Source: Procambarus clarkii (Eukaryota; Arthropoda; Malacostraca; Decapoda; Cambaridae). Taken from it: 64,000 bases of DNA. The stretch is from assembly GCF_040958095.1 (NCBI RefSeq), contig NC_091160.1:41623678-41687677 (forward strand), written 5' to 3'. Position numbers and translations under genes: made by a program. The notes below the pieces were generated by a model. It had not been told where the DNA came from. It saw only the letters and a program-made list of their open reading frames with translations, and made no database searches. Of this stretch, positions 54,311 to 64,000 are shown piece after piece. Each line of letters starts with the position of its first letter. The first letter of the stretch is position 1.

Positions 54311-55529
54311 AAATAAAGGCAAATTACAAGGTAGAAATAAGCTATAAAATAGGGAAAAAAAAATGTAGACAATACTGTGCAAAACAACCCAAAAAGGGGC
54401 TTACAGGGGTACAATGGAGTAAGGGAGTATGGCTAGGCTAGGCAACCTAGGTAATAAATGAGATTAAAGAAAAAACATATAAACATGGACTACACAAAAC
54501 ACAAGATATAGATATACAAAACAAAAATATAAACAAGACTAAGCAATACAAAAAACAAATTGAGCAAAAATGAAAAATGAGGTAGATTGCTTACAAGTAC
54601 TCTCAGGTACACTGTAAGTAACAATAGATAGATAATATATATCAATATAGATAAGAATGTCACGATACAATAAGATAAGCAGTTACAGGAACAGATTGAA
54701 AGCAAATCTGCTGTAAATAGAAAGTAATTATAGCAAACACAACAATATAATAATATAACAATACAATAAGAGCTTACAAAGTATTGAGTCTGCTAAATTA
54801 GAGAATAATTATGGCAAAACACAACAATAAATGCAAGTAAACAAAAGAATTGAAACAATTAGAGGTAGAATTAAGGTCACTAGATAGCCATGGAGGATAC
54901 ACAAGTTTGGTGGAGAGAACAAAAAATCAGTAGAGACATAAGATGAATGTATAAAAAAATTTGACAAATGATAATTGTAAAGTAAAATAATCTTAAAGAT
55001 AATAAATTTTATTAAGCTTAGTTTTAACTTATAATTAGTATGAATTTAATTAAAAGAACAAAAATGAGATCAATAATTGATTTCAATAAATGATATAGAT
55101 CAATACAAATAAATTTAAATATAAATGGAATAGGGTAAGATTAGATTAAGAGTAAAATTTTACAATGAAACTGAGGTAGATGCTTGCATAAGTGCATGGA
55201 GACTTGATGGATTATTAGGAAATTATATGAATGAGAGAACATTAGGTAAAAGGTAAGGCAGAGACAGCACCTTAGACAAAGTTAGATTAAGTTAGGTTAG
55301 CTCAGGCACTGAAAGAGTTATTTTAAGTACTGGCATTGGTCGGGTTCAGGTTTTTCAGATATACCACAATCAACTTAAGAAGGCCAGGAGTTGTTGGTCA
55401 CATTTATTTCATATCTTTTTCCTGTAATTTCCTCTTCGCAAAAATCGTACCATTCTAGTGTAGCACTGCTTGATAAGACCAGGTTTTTTTTTGCGAATTT
55501 GGCGCAGCCTGTAGAGGAGGGATCCACGC
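54311..55529. other. AT-rich sequence, possibly LINE C 5' region
   Basis: Very A-rich on the plus strand with no frame that I can connect to a protein. It may include the 5' UTR of the preceding LINE. A short repeated phrase ATTAAGTTAGGTTAG occurs near 55290. Confidence 0.4.
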
Positions 55530-56966
55530 TTATATACATTAATGATCTGCCTAATGTCTCTAACATTCTGAAACTATTTTGTTTGCTGATGATACTACCC
55601 TCATTTACTCCAACCCCAACCCACATACACTAAATGATGATGTTAATAGTGAACTAAAAAAAGTCCACTTATGGATGTCAACCAAACAAACTAACACTTA
55701 ACATAGAAAAGACCTACTACATCCTATTTGGAAGCAAATCTACAAATGCAATTCAGCTTCAGATTGACAATGTAAACATTAGCAATAAAATGATGGAAAG
55801 TTTCTTGGCATATTCCTAGACAAGAGACTCAACTTCAGTACCCACATACAACACATAACTAAGAAAGTCTCTAAAACAGTTGGTATACTCTCCAAAATCA
55901 GATATTATGTTCCCTAACTCTGCTCTCATCTCTCTATATTATGCACTAATCTATCCCTATCTCAACTATGGTATCTGTGCATGGGGTTCAACCACTGCAA
56001 ACCACCTCAAGTCCATCATCACCCAGCAAAAATCTGCTATCAGAATAATATCAAATTCTGCTTTCAGACAACACACAGCCCCCTTGTTTAACTCCCTAAA
56101 CATGCTAAACATAATCTCACTCCACAAATTCTCTTGTGTCAACTACATTTACAAAACCCTATTCTTATATGCAAATCCTTGTCTGAAACTCTTCCTGGAC
56201 AGATGTAATAGGACCCATTATCACCACACCAGAAATAAATAAATATCTCTTCGATATCCCCAGAGTTAAACTTAATTTGTGTAAAAACACTATGCAAATA
56301 AAGGGACCCAGTTTATGGAACTCACTCCCTACTGAGTTGAAAAGCTGTCCAACTTTTACATCATTCAAAATCAATACTAAAAAGTACCTAATTTCATCTT
56401 CATAGTTTTTCTCTTTTTGCCTTAAAATTGCACTGTATCTATTGCTACCCAATCTCCCAACCTTTTTGTTCCCAATCTGAACATCTCTACCATTGAGATC
56501 ATTGCTGTTTTCTTAAATGTGCTGCCATTCTATTGTATTGGGTTTATAAATCTTGTTTATCTGTATCTTTTGCTACCAGTCTCCCAATCTTATGTACTCA
56601 TTCTGAACATCTTACCATTGTGATCATTGCTGTCTTATATGTGCTGTCAATCTGCTGTATGGTGTCTATTAATCTTGTTTAAATTACTAATCAAGCTGTC
56701 AATGTAATCAGTCAGGGCTTTAAATATAAACAATGTGCTTTAATATACTTACTTATCTCTCTCATCTTCATTTTTCTCTTGTAATGTATCTTTCATTTAT
56801 CAATTCTGATTGAAATTACCTACTTAAAATTATCTGCTAGATTAAGGACCTGCCCGAAACGCTGCGCGTACTAGTGGCTTTACAAGAATGTAATTACTGT
56901 ACTATGCAATGTATTCTCACAAACCCAATGTACCTTCTTGTATATATATAAATAAATAAATAAATA
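55530..56966 (+). mobile_element. Non-LTR retrotransposon, family C2, 5'-truncated
   Basis: Begins inside the RT with YINDLPNVSNILK, then after a shift the FADD region, SKIRYYVP-like, ISLYYALIYPYLNYGICAWG (55930-55990), SLNMLNIISLHKFSCVNYIY and NKYLFDIPRVKLN-like segments. A 3' UTR (56405-56840) is followed by CTGCCCGAAACGCTGCGCG, CTAGTGGCTTTACAAGAATG, and the (AAAT)n tail. It gives the intact form of the C2 3' end used for comparison with other copies. Confidence 0.85.
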
Positions 56967-57884
56967 GTTGAGATATGGATAGATAAGGGAGTAATAGAGA
57001 GTCACCAGGGCAGATGCGTGGTACGTAATATCTGATCTAGAAAGAATGCCCCACAGTTTTTGAAACTTTTTTTGATATATTTAGAATGTGTCCCTGGAAA
57101 TTCGGCTTGTGGTCAATGAGAATGCCAAGGAATTTGCCATCTAATTTGTTACAAATTTGGGTATGTTTATTTTGAGATTTATTTGATTAGAGGATTTATT
57201 GCCAAACAGAATATAGAAAGTTTTGTCAATGTTAAGGGTGAGTTTGTTGGCAGTTAGCCAAAGATGGACTTTATTTAGCTCAGTATTTACTGTGGCATTT
57301 AGAGCAAGGGGGTCAGGACTGGAGTAAATGAAGGTTGTGTCGTCAGCAAATAGAATTGGTTTGAGTGTGTGGGAGGCATTTGGAAGGTCATTAATGTAGA
57401 TGAGAAAGAGGAGAGGGCCAAGTATGCTGCCCTGAGGAACACCAATGTTGATGGGTAGGGTGGGAGAAAATTGTATTATTCACAGAAACATACTGGAGCC
57501 TGTCAGTAAGGTAGGATTTGAGGTATTGCAGGGAGTGTCCTCTGACTCCATAATGATGTAATTTAAGAAGAAGGTGTTTGGTGGTTGACAGTGTCAAAAG
57601 CTTTACGCAGGTCCACAAATAACCCAACAGGGAACTCATTTGATCAAGAGCTGTATGAATCAAGTTAAGCATACTAATAAGTGCATCGTTAGTGCTTTTT
57701 TTTGGGTCTGAAGCCATATTGGCAAGGGCTAAGTATATTGTGTTTGGCTAGATGCGAGTAAAGCTGCTTATAGATTAGTTTTCAAAATTTTTTTGACAAG
57801 TTTGGCAGGATTGATATAGGTCTGTAGTTGTTAACATCTGTGAGATCACCACATTTGTGGACAGGCGTTACTCTCGCTTTTTCT
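56967..57884 (-). mobile_element. Non-LTR retrotransposon, family C1 fragment
   Basis: Lacks the 3' end (starts at GTTGAGATATGGATAG) and runs to 57880. Minus-strand content: GFRPKKSTNDALISMLN-like (57700), LDQMSSLLGYLWTCVKLLTL (shifted DLRKAF region), GVPQGSILGPLLFLIYIND, and FADD region. It provides the empty piggyBac site. It ends at the DIRS terminal repeat. Confidence 0.82.
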
Positions 57885-58295
57885 GGGGGGAGCCCCTACG
57901 GCTCCCTGGAGCTTATCGGGCTAATGTGTGTTATGTTAGACCGGGACATTAGCTATGGAGTTCAGACCTACCAGGGACCAGCGCCAGAACCTGGCCCCTT
58001 CAGAGAGGTTTCAGGGAGCAATGGCCCTGGAAAACCCCATATGGTTGGGGGTTTTCCTTATCTGCCATCGACCGGGGTTAGGCACCCAGAAAGGTAGGCG
58101 TAACAAAACAAACCCCACATGGTAAAAACTACAACAAAAACCGAACAGAGAGGTAGAAAACTCCCTACAATCCCAAGGAAAACAATCAAACAATCAATTT
58201 ACTGCCGCGCCGGTCGTCCGCGCAGCCCTCCCCTCCCCAGGAGGGGGAGGGGGGGGCCCCGGACCTCACCGCGCCGGCTGCCGTCAGTTCGCAAG
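57885..58295 (+). mobile_element. DIRS terminal repeat fragment
   Basis: TTTCTGGGGGGAGCCCC, GGCTCCCTGGAGCTTATCGG, GGGGTTAGGCACCCAGAAAG and CCCCACATGGTAAAAAC follow the order of the intron DIRS left terminus; the next part (58140-58290) corresponds to its leader with CGCAGCCCTCCCCTCCCC. No coding part remains. Confidence 0.8.
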
Positions 58296-58299
58296 CTAA

Positions 58300-58900
58300 G
58301 TGTCAACCGGGATAGACGCTTCTCTGGCCTCAAATTCCTTGGCGGTGTTTGCCTCGTGGGACAGTAGTAACACACTTAAGAATTATTCAGTAATAAATAC
58401 AAACTCGTCCTTCACTTATGGTAAAGGAAAGTCTACTTGGAAGGATTCAATTTACATGAGATTAAGATTAAGATACAAATATATCTGGCAATACGGTGTT
58501 GATGTCAGTGAAAAAGATAAGGAGTGTAAATTATGTAGTATGCCGCACGTCCACACCTTAGAACATTATGTATTAGAGTGTCAACTTATTGAAAACTATA
58601 GAAATAAGGAAATAAATAGTGTACCACATCAAATTGGTTTGGATGTGTGATAATGGTATGATAGACAGTATACTTAGGAGCTACAAGAATTTTGCCCAAG
58701 AGTGTAACAATTATATGCTGTGCTTACTATATTAACCTGCAATGTTAAATGGGATTCTTGTAATGTTATTTGTCTATTTGTTACTCACTGAATTTGTGCG
58801 CCCCTTGAGGGACTTGAAGTAGAGGGGGGTAGAAATAGCCTAAGCTACTCTATCCCTTTGAGATGTATTTTCTTTCTTGTCTCAATAAACATACTTGAAA
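58300..58900 (+). pseudogene. LINE family D 3' end with zinc-finger tail
   Basis: LRLRYKYIWQYGVDVSEKDK is followed by ECKLCSMPHVHTLEHYVLEC, a C-x2-C...H...C pattern like that at the window start. After the stop (58648) the 3' UTR includes GCCCCTTGAGGGACTTGAAG and ends with AATAAACATACTTGAA. It is 5'-truncated. The tail probably binds nucleic acid. Confidence 0.72.
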
Positions 58901-59870
58901 CACGCATAGCGTTTCTAGCAGGTCCTTCATCTAATATAATTTTAAGTAGGTAATTTGTTGCAAAATTGAAAAAATGTTAACAGGAACATTGAAGAAAATT
59001 TGACGAAAATGAGTAGGTACATTATAGTAACAATTGAGGATTAAAAACTGGCACATGGTAGCATAATTTGAGGATTATTTAAAGGTATAATGTAGTAAAA
59101 TATGCGTACAATATAACAACCATTGATATATGTTGATAGCAATGATTACAATTATGTAGTTGTATGGCTTAGGTATCATATAGGCATATAGTGGGTAGCA
59201 CAAGATACAGTGCGAGTTTCAAGCACTAGGTAGGAAACTATGAAGATGAAATTAGGTACTTTTTAGTTTTATTTTTGAATAAGGCAAAAGTTGGACAGCT
59301 TTTCAATTCGTTAGGGAGTGAGGGTCCTTAATTTTATTTGCATAGAGTGTTTACACAGATTTAGTTTGACTCTGGGGATATCAAAGAGATAAAAATATAT
59401 TTATTTCTGGTGTGGTGATTATGGGTTCTATTACATCTGCCAAGGAAGAGTTTCAGATCAGGGTTTGCATTTAAGAACAGGGTTTTGTAAATGTAAATTG
59501 CACAAGAGAATGTGTGGAGTGAGTTTATGTTTAGCATGTTTAGGGATTTAAACAAGGGGCAGAGTGTTGTCTGAAGGCAGGTTGTTAGTGTTTTGATAGC
59601 AGATTTTGCTGGGTGATGATGGACTTGAGGTAGTTTGCAGTGGTTGAACCCCCATGCACAGATACCATATGTAAGATAGGGATAGATTAGCGCGTAGTAT
59701 AATGAGAGGAGATCAGAGTTTGGAACATAATATCTGATTGTATAAAGTATACCAACCGTTTTTTAAGATTTTCTTGGTTATGTGTTGTATGTGAGTGCTG
59801 AAGTTGAGTCTCTTGTTTAAGAAAGCCAAGGAACTTCCCATCATTTTTATTGCTAATTGCTTTAGCCACA
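58901..59870 (-). mobile_element. Non-LTR retrotransposon, family C2 fragment
   Basis: The 3' end is truncated within the inverted core (CGCATAGCGTTTCTAGCAGG). On the minus strand 59555-59361 encodes SLNMLNINSLHTFSCAIYIY and NPDLKLFLGRCNRTHNHHTR; further 5' are ALIYPYL-, CAWGFN- and KLPWLS-like segments to 59870. All are C-terminal parts. Confidence 0.8.
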
Positions 59871-60009
59871 CACGGCCACCATTTTCAGAACTTCCATTAG
59901 TACTAGCTGACCAATTTAAGGTGTGTAAAATGGAAAGTCATTGGCGCCTACTGTTAACCATTGACTGGACAACATTTGTGAGGGACAAATACCATCATTC
60001 AATGTAACC
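59871..60009. other. Unassigned spacer
   Basis: 139 bp with ACACACGGCCACCATTTTCA, not recognised and not coding. Confidence 0.4.
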
Positions 60010-60994
60010 AATCAGAGCTTTAATTTAATATAACAATGTGCTTTAATATACTTACTTATCTCTCTCATCTCATTTTTCTCTTGTAATGTAGATTAAGGAC
60101 CTGCCCGAAACGCTGCGCGTACTAGTGGCTTTACAAGAAATGGCCCACTGCCTTTTGACGAAAGGCCGGTGGAGTTTCTGACGGGGGAAGGAAGAGACAA
60201 TTGCGCATCGCGTCCCGCAGGCGTGGTGCGGCCAGCCTGGGTGGCATAAAAGGCGTGGGAAGTCAGGTCCCGCTCTCACTCCCTCTCCCGACCAGGTCCA
60301 AGATTCACGAAGCGCCCACCCTCTCCCCCTTTCTGCTGGCTGCCAGTTTCTCACGGTTCTGACTACGTCAGTCGTTGGTCCTCACGTTTTCCTCCCGTTT
60401 CACTGGGGATGGGTGGGGGGGGGTGCAGCGCCCGTCCCCAAGTGTTCCGCTGTCCGCAGCTACTACTTTGACTTTACAGACATTCTACTAGTAAGCCCTA
60501 CCTTGTTCAGGTAATTCCTTCCTTGGCGGCTCGCTCTGGCCTGGGGTTATTTTCTTCTCCAAATACATATCAGGCTTCCCCAGTCACTATGTTTTCTGCC
60601 GCCTGATTATTCTCCAGCTAGGGTTTCCCTTATGTTATGTTGTTCACTTTGGTTGTCCTGTTATACTTAGTATTAGATTTGTTACATTCGCCTCACTGCT
60701 AATTCTAGACATTAGGGACATTAGGTTTCTGCAGAGTTTGTTACTAGGCTATAAGATTACGTTTTACTACGGGTGTACAATTTAAGATGTTTCGTGTACT
60801 TTGCGTTAGCCACGGCTATGTTATACATTTGTTAAGTCCTATTTAAAAGCCTGTTTACTAATGCAGAATTATTTATCATGTCAATAAAATTACGCCCCCA
60901 AGGCTTGGTGTCTTCCTTCCCTGATCAGAAATGTAAATTACTGTACTATCCAATGTATTCTCACAAACCCAATGTACCTTCTTGTATATATATA

Positions 60995-61037
<43 letters not shown>

Positions 61038-61045
61038 ATCATCTG
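60010..61045 (+). mobile_element. LINE family C2 3' UTR interrupted by an LTR
   Basis: The 3' UTR (60010-60136) matches 56715-56885 with a deletion. The LTR at 60141-60927 splits it, and the tail resumes at 60928 with TACTGTACTATCCAATG and CCTTCTTGTATATA, followed by a long (AAAT)n tract ending near 61040. Confidence 0.8.
60141..60927 (+). mobile_element. Solo LTR, family L3
   Basis: 787 bp with TGGCCCACTG at the start and CCCTGATCA at the end. The 4-bp duplication GAAA is exact (60137-60140 and 60928-60931). GGCATAAAAGGCG (about 60243) is a good TATA box with the expected transcript start near CTCTCACTCC, and AATAAAATT lies at about 60885, 40 bp before the end. These give the U3-R-U5 order in the plus orientation. 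The empty site is at 56887-56900. Confidence 0.87.
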
Positions 61046-61399
61046 GATCGTCCTTTCGGACCATGGCAATAACTCAAGAACGCTGCTGGCGATCCCATAC
61101 TGATTGACCTCGCTCAGTTTGCATTGAAAATATACAGCTTGCTGGATGAACGGGTATTTTCGAGAGTAAAGTCTGTGAAAACTAAACTGAGAAATCGAAT
61201 GAGACGTGAGCTTTTGACATCAATCTTTTTAATCAAAACATATCTTGAAGAATCTTGTTGCTCATCATTTGAACCACCCACGTCAATGCGGTAAATATGA
61301 GTCTGCAATATACAAAAACGAGGCTGTGGCAGCAAATGAAGAAGATATTGATAATCTTCAACTGGGAAGACGTGAAGGTCTCCACACTCATTATGTTTC
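61046..61399 (+). pseudogene. hAT-like transposase C-terminal fragment
   Basis: From about 61135 the plus strand reads SLLDERVFSRVKSVKTKLRN, RMRRELLTSIFLIKTYLEES and then 15 residues to a TAA at about 61294. The pattern (E).VFS.+K..KTKLRNRM...L..+ resembles the C-terminal dimerisation part of hAT transposases and of host proteins derived from them. Upstream DPILIDLAQFALKI may be related. There is no start and no catalytic region. The piece sits between two LINE C2 tails, so it could have been carried along by a LINE. Confidence 0.5.
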
Positions 61400-61530
61400 T
61401 TAAAAATTACCTACTTAAAATGACCTAGATGAATTACCTGTTAGATTAAGGACCTGCCTGAAACGTATGTATATACTTGTATATACATTTATATGTATAT
61501 ACATGTATATAAATAAATAAATACAGCAAA
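61400..61530 (+). mobile_element. LINE family C2 3' tail
   Basis: ATTACCTACTTAAAATGACC and TTAGATTAAGGACCTGCC lead to a mutated core (TGAAACGTATG) and then TA-rich sequence with (AAAT)3 to 61530. Confidence 0.7.
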
Positions 61531-61687
61531 TATTGGTAAGTTATCCTATTATCACATTTTATATTATATATATATACAGAGATAATATTCATAAAACCAT
61601 TAAAATCGTGTAGAGTACTCTATGTATTAAAATATATTACTTTGAAAACCGTACTAGTCACTAAAAAAACAATTAGGCTACTCTTAT
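61531..61687. other. AT-rich sequence
   Basis: Contains TATATATATA near 61565. Nothing else is recognisable. Confidence 0.5.
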
Positions 61688-61855
61688 TACAAACTCGCTA
61701 CTTTCAGACCGTCAGCCGCTACTTTTAGACCGTTCAGCCGCTACTTTTAGACCGTCAGCCGCTACTTTTAGACCGTCAGACGCTACTTTCAGCCGTCCCC
61801 GCTACTTTCAGCCATCACCGCTACTTTCAGCCGTCCCCGCTACTTCAGGGATGCC
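61688..61855 (+). repeat. 21-bp tandem repeat
   Basis: About eight units of GCTACTTTTAGACCGTCAG followed by CC or similar; later units shrink to GCTACTTTCAGCCGTCCCC. A related phrase GGGCTACTTTT continues loosely to 61950. Confidence 0.85.
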
Positions 61856-62080
61856 AAGATTGGGCTACAAGTAGCGAATTGGGCTACTTTTCAGAGCCCT
61901 GCGCTCCCAAATTTTTAATTTCGCTACTTGCGACTTTTTGGGCTACTTTAAAAACAAGTTGGGCAATTAATGTTAAGAAACTCAATGATGATTTTTATGC
62001 TTTTTTATGATGTCATGTGTACAAATCACAGCAGCGTCCAACAGCTTGATTGAATAGATCACTTACCGCAGGAGGCCAGA
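61856..62080. other. Unassigned sequence
   Basis: Contains scattered GGGCTACTTT motifs related to the preceding repeat and an AT-rich stretch. No gene was seen. Confidence 0.4.
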
Positions 62081-62083
62081 AGG

Positions 62084-62215
62084 TCAGAGACGACCCCCTG
62101 GGGACGTTGATCCTAGGAATTCCCAAAGAAAAAGTAACCGCAAGGCAAGATAATCCTCCCCAGGGGCTGTAGATTTCCCAACCTTAATTGCCATTAATAC
62201 TTCATCCCGGGTACT
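62084..62215 (-). pseudogene. LINE family D-like RT fragment
   Basis: Minus strand: STRDEVLMAIKVGKSTAPGE, then D and a short hydrophobic stretch. The pattern (D)EVL.AIK..K...APGEDG is the fingers region of I-type LINE RTs and differs from the GPDGI form of families A and B. It is cut at 62216 by a family C1 tail. Confidence 0.6.
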
Positions 62216-63126
62216 GTCTATAAATATAAATAAATAATAAATTTGTTTATTCAGGTAAGGTATATACATACAAGTGATGTTACATTAATGGATTGATATA
62301 TAGATAGAGCTAGTACATATACAATGCCTAAAGCCACTATTACACAATGCGTTTCGGGCAAGAAAAAACATTAATATCTAGAACTTAATACTAATTGAGC
62401 ATTAAAGAATAAAAAGTGTTGAGAACAAATACAAATAAAGATAAAAAAAAAAAAGGGAACATGACTGAAAAAGCAGCACAATACAATAGGTTGACAAACA
62501 GTGTTGATTAAAAAAAAATAACAGACATGGGTTGACAATAGAGGAGTTAGGTAGGTTACAGGGAATTTATTAGGTAGTGTTTAGTTTTTATCTTAAACTG
62601 GTTGAGAGAGGTACAGTCTTTAATATGGTTGGGAAGGTCATTCCACATTCTGGGTCCCTTGATTTGTAGAGCATTTCTAGTTTGATTAAGTTGTACTCTA
62701 GGAATATCGAAACTGTATTTATTTCTGGTGTGGTGCTCATGGGTTCTGTTACAACCTTCAATGAAGCTTTTGAGGTCAGGATTGGCATTACAGTTCAGCG
62801 TTTTATATATGTATAATACACAAGAGAGAATGTGCAGTGACTTAATATCTAACATATTCAGAGATTTGAGTAAGGGTACCGAGTGATGTCTGGGGCCAGA
62901 GTTGGATATTTTCCTAATAGCAGCTTTGTGTTGGGTAATTAGAGGACGTAAATGATTTTGGGTAGTAGAACCCCAAGCACAAATACCATAGTTGAGATAT
63001 GGATAGATGAGGGAGTAATAGAGTCACCAGGGCAGGGCGGGGTACATAATAGCTGATCTTAGAAAGAATGCCAACAGTTTTTGAAACTTTTTTTGATATA
63101 TTTAGAATGTGTCCCTGGAAATTCAG
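62216..63126 (-). mobile_element. Non-LTR retrotransposon, family C1, last copy (left part)
   Basis: The 3' end at left has an (AAT/AAAT) tail, TTTATTCAGGTAAGGTATAT, and the inverted core CAATGCGTTTCGGGC. Coding on the minus strand: SLNQFKIKTKHYLINSL end at 62556, SFDIPRVQLNQTRNALQIKG, CNRTHEHHTRNKYS, and SKISYYVPRPALVTLL. The hairpin element at 63127-63951 interrupts it; it resumes at 63952-64000 and leaves the window. Confidence 0.83.
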
Positions 63127-63951
63127 CACCATTTGGTCACCACTTGGTCCGGGAGACATCTCCCGTCACGCAGGGTGCAGTTGCGCCTCCACAGATCTCC
63201 AGTATCATCTTTTGATACTGGTAATGGCTCGAAAGGGCCACAACTTACGGGCTATTCATGCCCGTGCCACCTCTTGGGTGGCTTAATCTTCATCAATCAT
63301 CAATCTACTCATCCACGGGAGACATTTCCCGTCACGCAGGGTGCAGTCGCACCTCCACAGATCTCCAGTATTATCTATTGATACTGGAATGCTCAAAAGG
63401 GCCACCACTTATGGGCTATTCATGTCCAAGCCACCTTTTGGGTGGCTTAATCTTCTCTCTCTCTTTACTCATTACACCATTTGGTCCGGGAGACATCTCC
63501 CGTCACGCAGGGTGCAGTCGCACCTCCACAGATCTGTAGTATCATCTATTGATACTGGTGATGGCTCAAAAGGGCCACCTCTTACGGGCTATTCATGCCC
63601 GAGCCACCTTTTGGGTGGCTTCATCTTCATCTTCTGTTTAAAACACGGGAGACATCTCCCGTCACGCTGGGTGCAGTCGCACCTCCACAGATCTCCAGTA
63701 TCATCTATTGATACTGGTGATGGCTCAAAAGGGCCACCACTTACCAATTCATGCCCGTGCCACCTTTTGGGTGGCTTCATCTTCATCTTAACACATTCAC
63801 AAGGGAGACATCTCCCATCACGCAGGGTGCATTTGCACCTCCACAGATCTCCAGTATCAGCTCTTGATACTGGAATGGCTTAAAACCACTTACGGGCTAT
63901 TCATGCCCGTGCCACCTTTTGGGTGGCTTAATCTTCATCAATCAATCAATC
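63127..63951 (+). mobile_element. Tandem hairpin element (5 units) with 10-bp target duplication
   Basis: GGAAATTCAG flanks it on both sides (63117-63126 and 63952-63961); the uninterrupted site is in other family C copies, for example near 51172 and 57096. Five units start near 63151, 63317, 63488, 63647 and 63803 (spacing 156-171 bp). Each is a chain of stem-loops: CGGGAGACATCTCCCG, GGTGCAGTCGCACC, CCAGTATCA...TGATACTGG, GGCTCAAAAGGGCC, CGGGCTATTCATGCCCG and CCACCTTTTGGGTGG. The end has an (ATCA)n tail, and the duplication suggests target-primed insertion. I see no A/B boxes and no hammerhead core. Confidence 0.88.
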
Positions 63952-64000
63952 GGAAATTCAGCTTGTGGTCGATGAGAACGCCAAGGAATTTGCCGTCTAA
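63952..64000 (-). mobile_element. LINE family C1, continuation at window edge
   Basis: GGAAATTCAGCTTGTGGTCG followed by AATGCC/AACGCCAAGGAATTTGC-type sequence continues the LINE interrupted at 63126; the window ends here. Confidence 0.8.

Noticed and set aside
63127..63951. Hammerhead ribozyme in the hairpin units
   Set aside because: I looked for CUGANGA followed by GAAA on both strands. TGGTGATGGCTCAAAAGG is the nearest plus-strand stretch and lacks the GAAA partner.
63127..63951. Helitron-type element with tandem core
   Set aside because: Helitrons do not duplicate the target; this insertion has a clear 10-bp duplication.

Overview
This window is eukaryotic, most likely from a decapod crustacean. 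The grounds are split genes with GT-AG introns, several families of non-LTR retrotransposons with tRNA-derived SINEs that I associate with crayfish and shrimp genomes, very abundant AC/GT microsatellites, and CCTAA (arthropod TTAGG-type) telomere-like motifs. The species assignment is inference. Almost everything is repetitive; there are no bacterial genes, operons or CRISPR arrays.

Layout. 1-790: RNase H end of an I-like LINE (family D). 854-6380: a broken LINE of family A (+) carrying two solo LTRs in opposite orientation. 6830-8333: a 20-bp minisatellite. 8940-12590: a second family A LINE (-) carrying a third LTR of the same family and a further insertion. 12733-27592: a G-rich minisatellite (unit AACACCACCGTG plus a G run) split by a 12,794-bp fold-back element. 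28445-29016: a 21-bp minisatellite running into a 500-N gap. 29517-32840: AT-rich DNA with three tRNA-derived SINEs. 32845-34325: a 1.5-kb polypurine array. 34633-42112: three coding exons of a probable coiled-coil protein, the only host gene I can support; its second intron (6.7 kb) holds a DIRS-type tyrosine-recombinase retrotransposon. 42640-64000: nested LINEs of families B, C, D and E, SINEs, two more solo LTRs, a piggyBac-like MITE, a DIRS terminal repeat, a hAT-like fragment and a hairpin-rich tandem element.

The most unusual object is the fold-back element at 13597-26390. Its arms are each 6,364 bp, pair base for base (left plus right coordinate is always 39987), and are separated by only 66 bp. 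Its ends read AGTAGTGGG...CCCACTACT and it is flanked by the direct 6-bp repeat AACACC; removing it with one repeat restores an intact minisatellite unit. The 6-bp duplication and AG-start ends match Polinton/Maverick elements, but no polymerase, integrase or other gene is present. Each end carries a series of hairpins whose stems differ in sequence yet stay complementary around a shared T-rich loop.

Several insertions could be delimited exactly because related LINE copies elsewhere in the window give the empty target site: LTRs with 4-bp duplications (AAAG/AGAG, TTAT/GTAT, ATGT, TAGT, GAAA), a piggyBac-like MITE at TTAA, a 149-bp hairpin insertion with a 16-bp duplication, and a tandem hairpin element with a 10-bp duplication. 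Two SINEs share 3' tails with two of the LINE families, which points to the LINEs that probably mobilised them.
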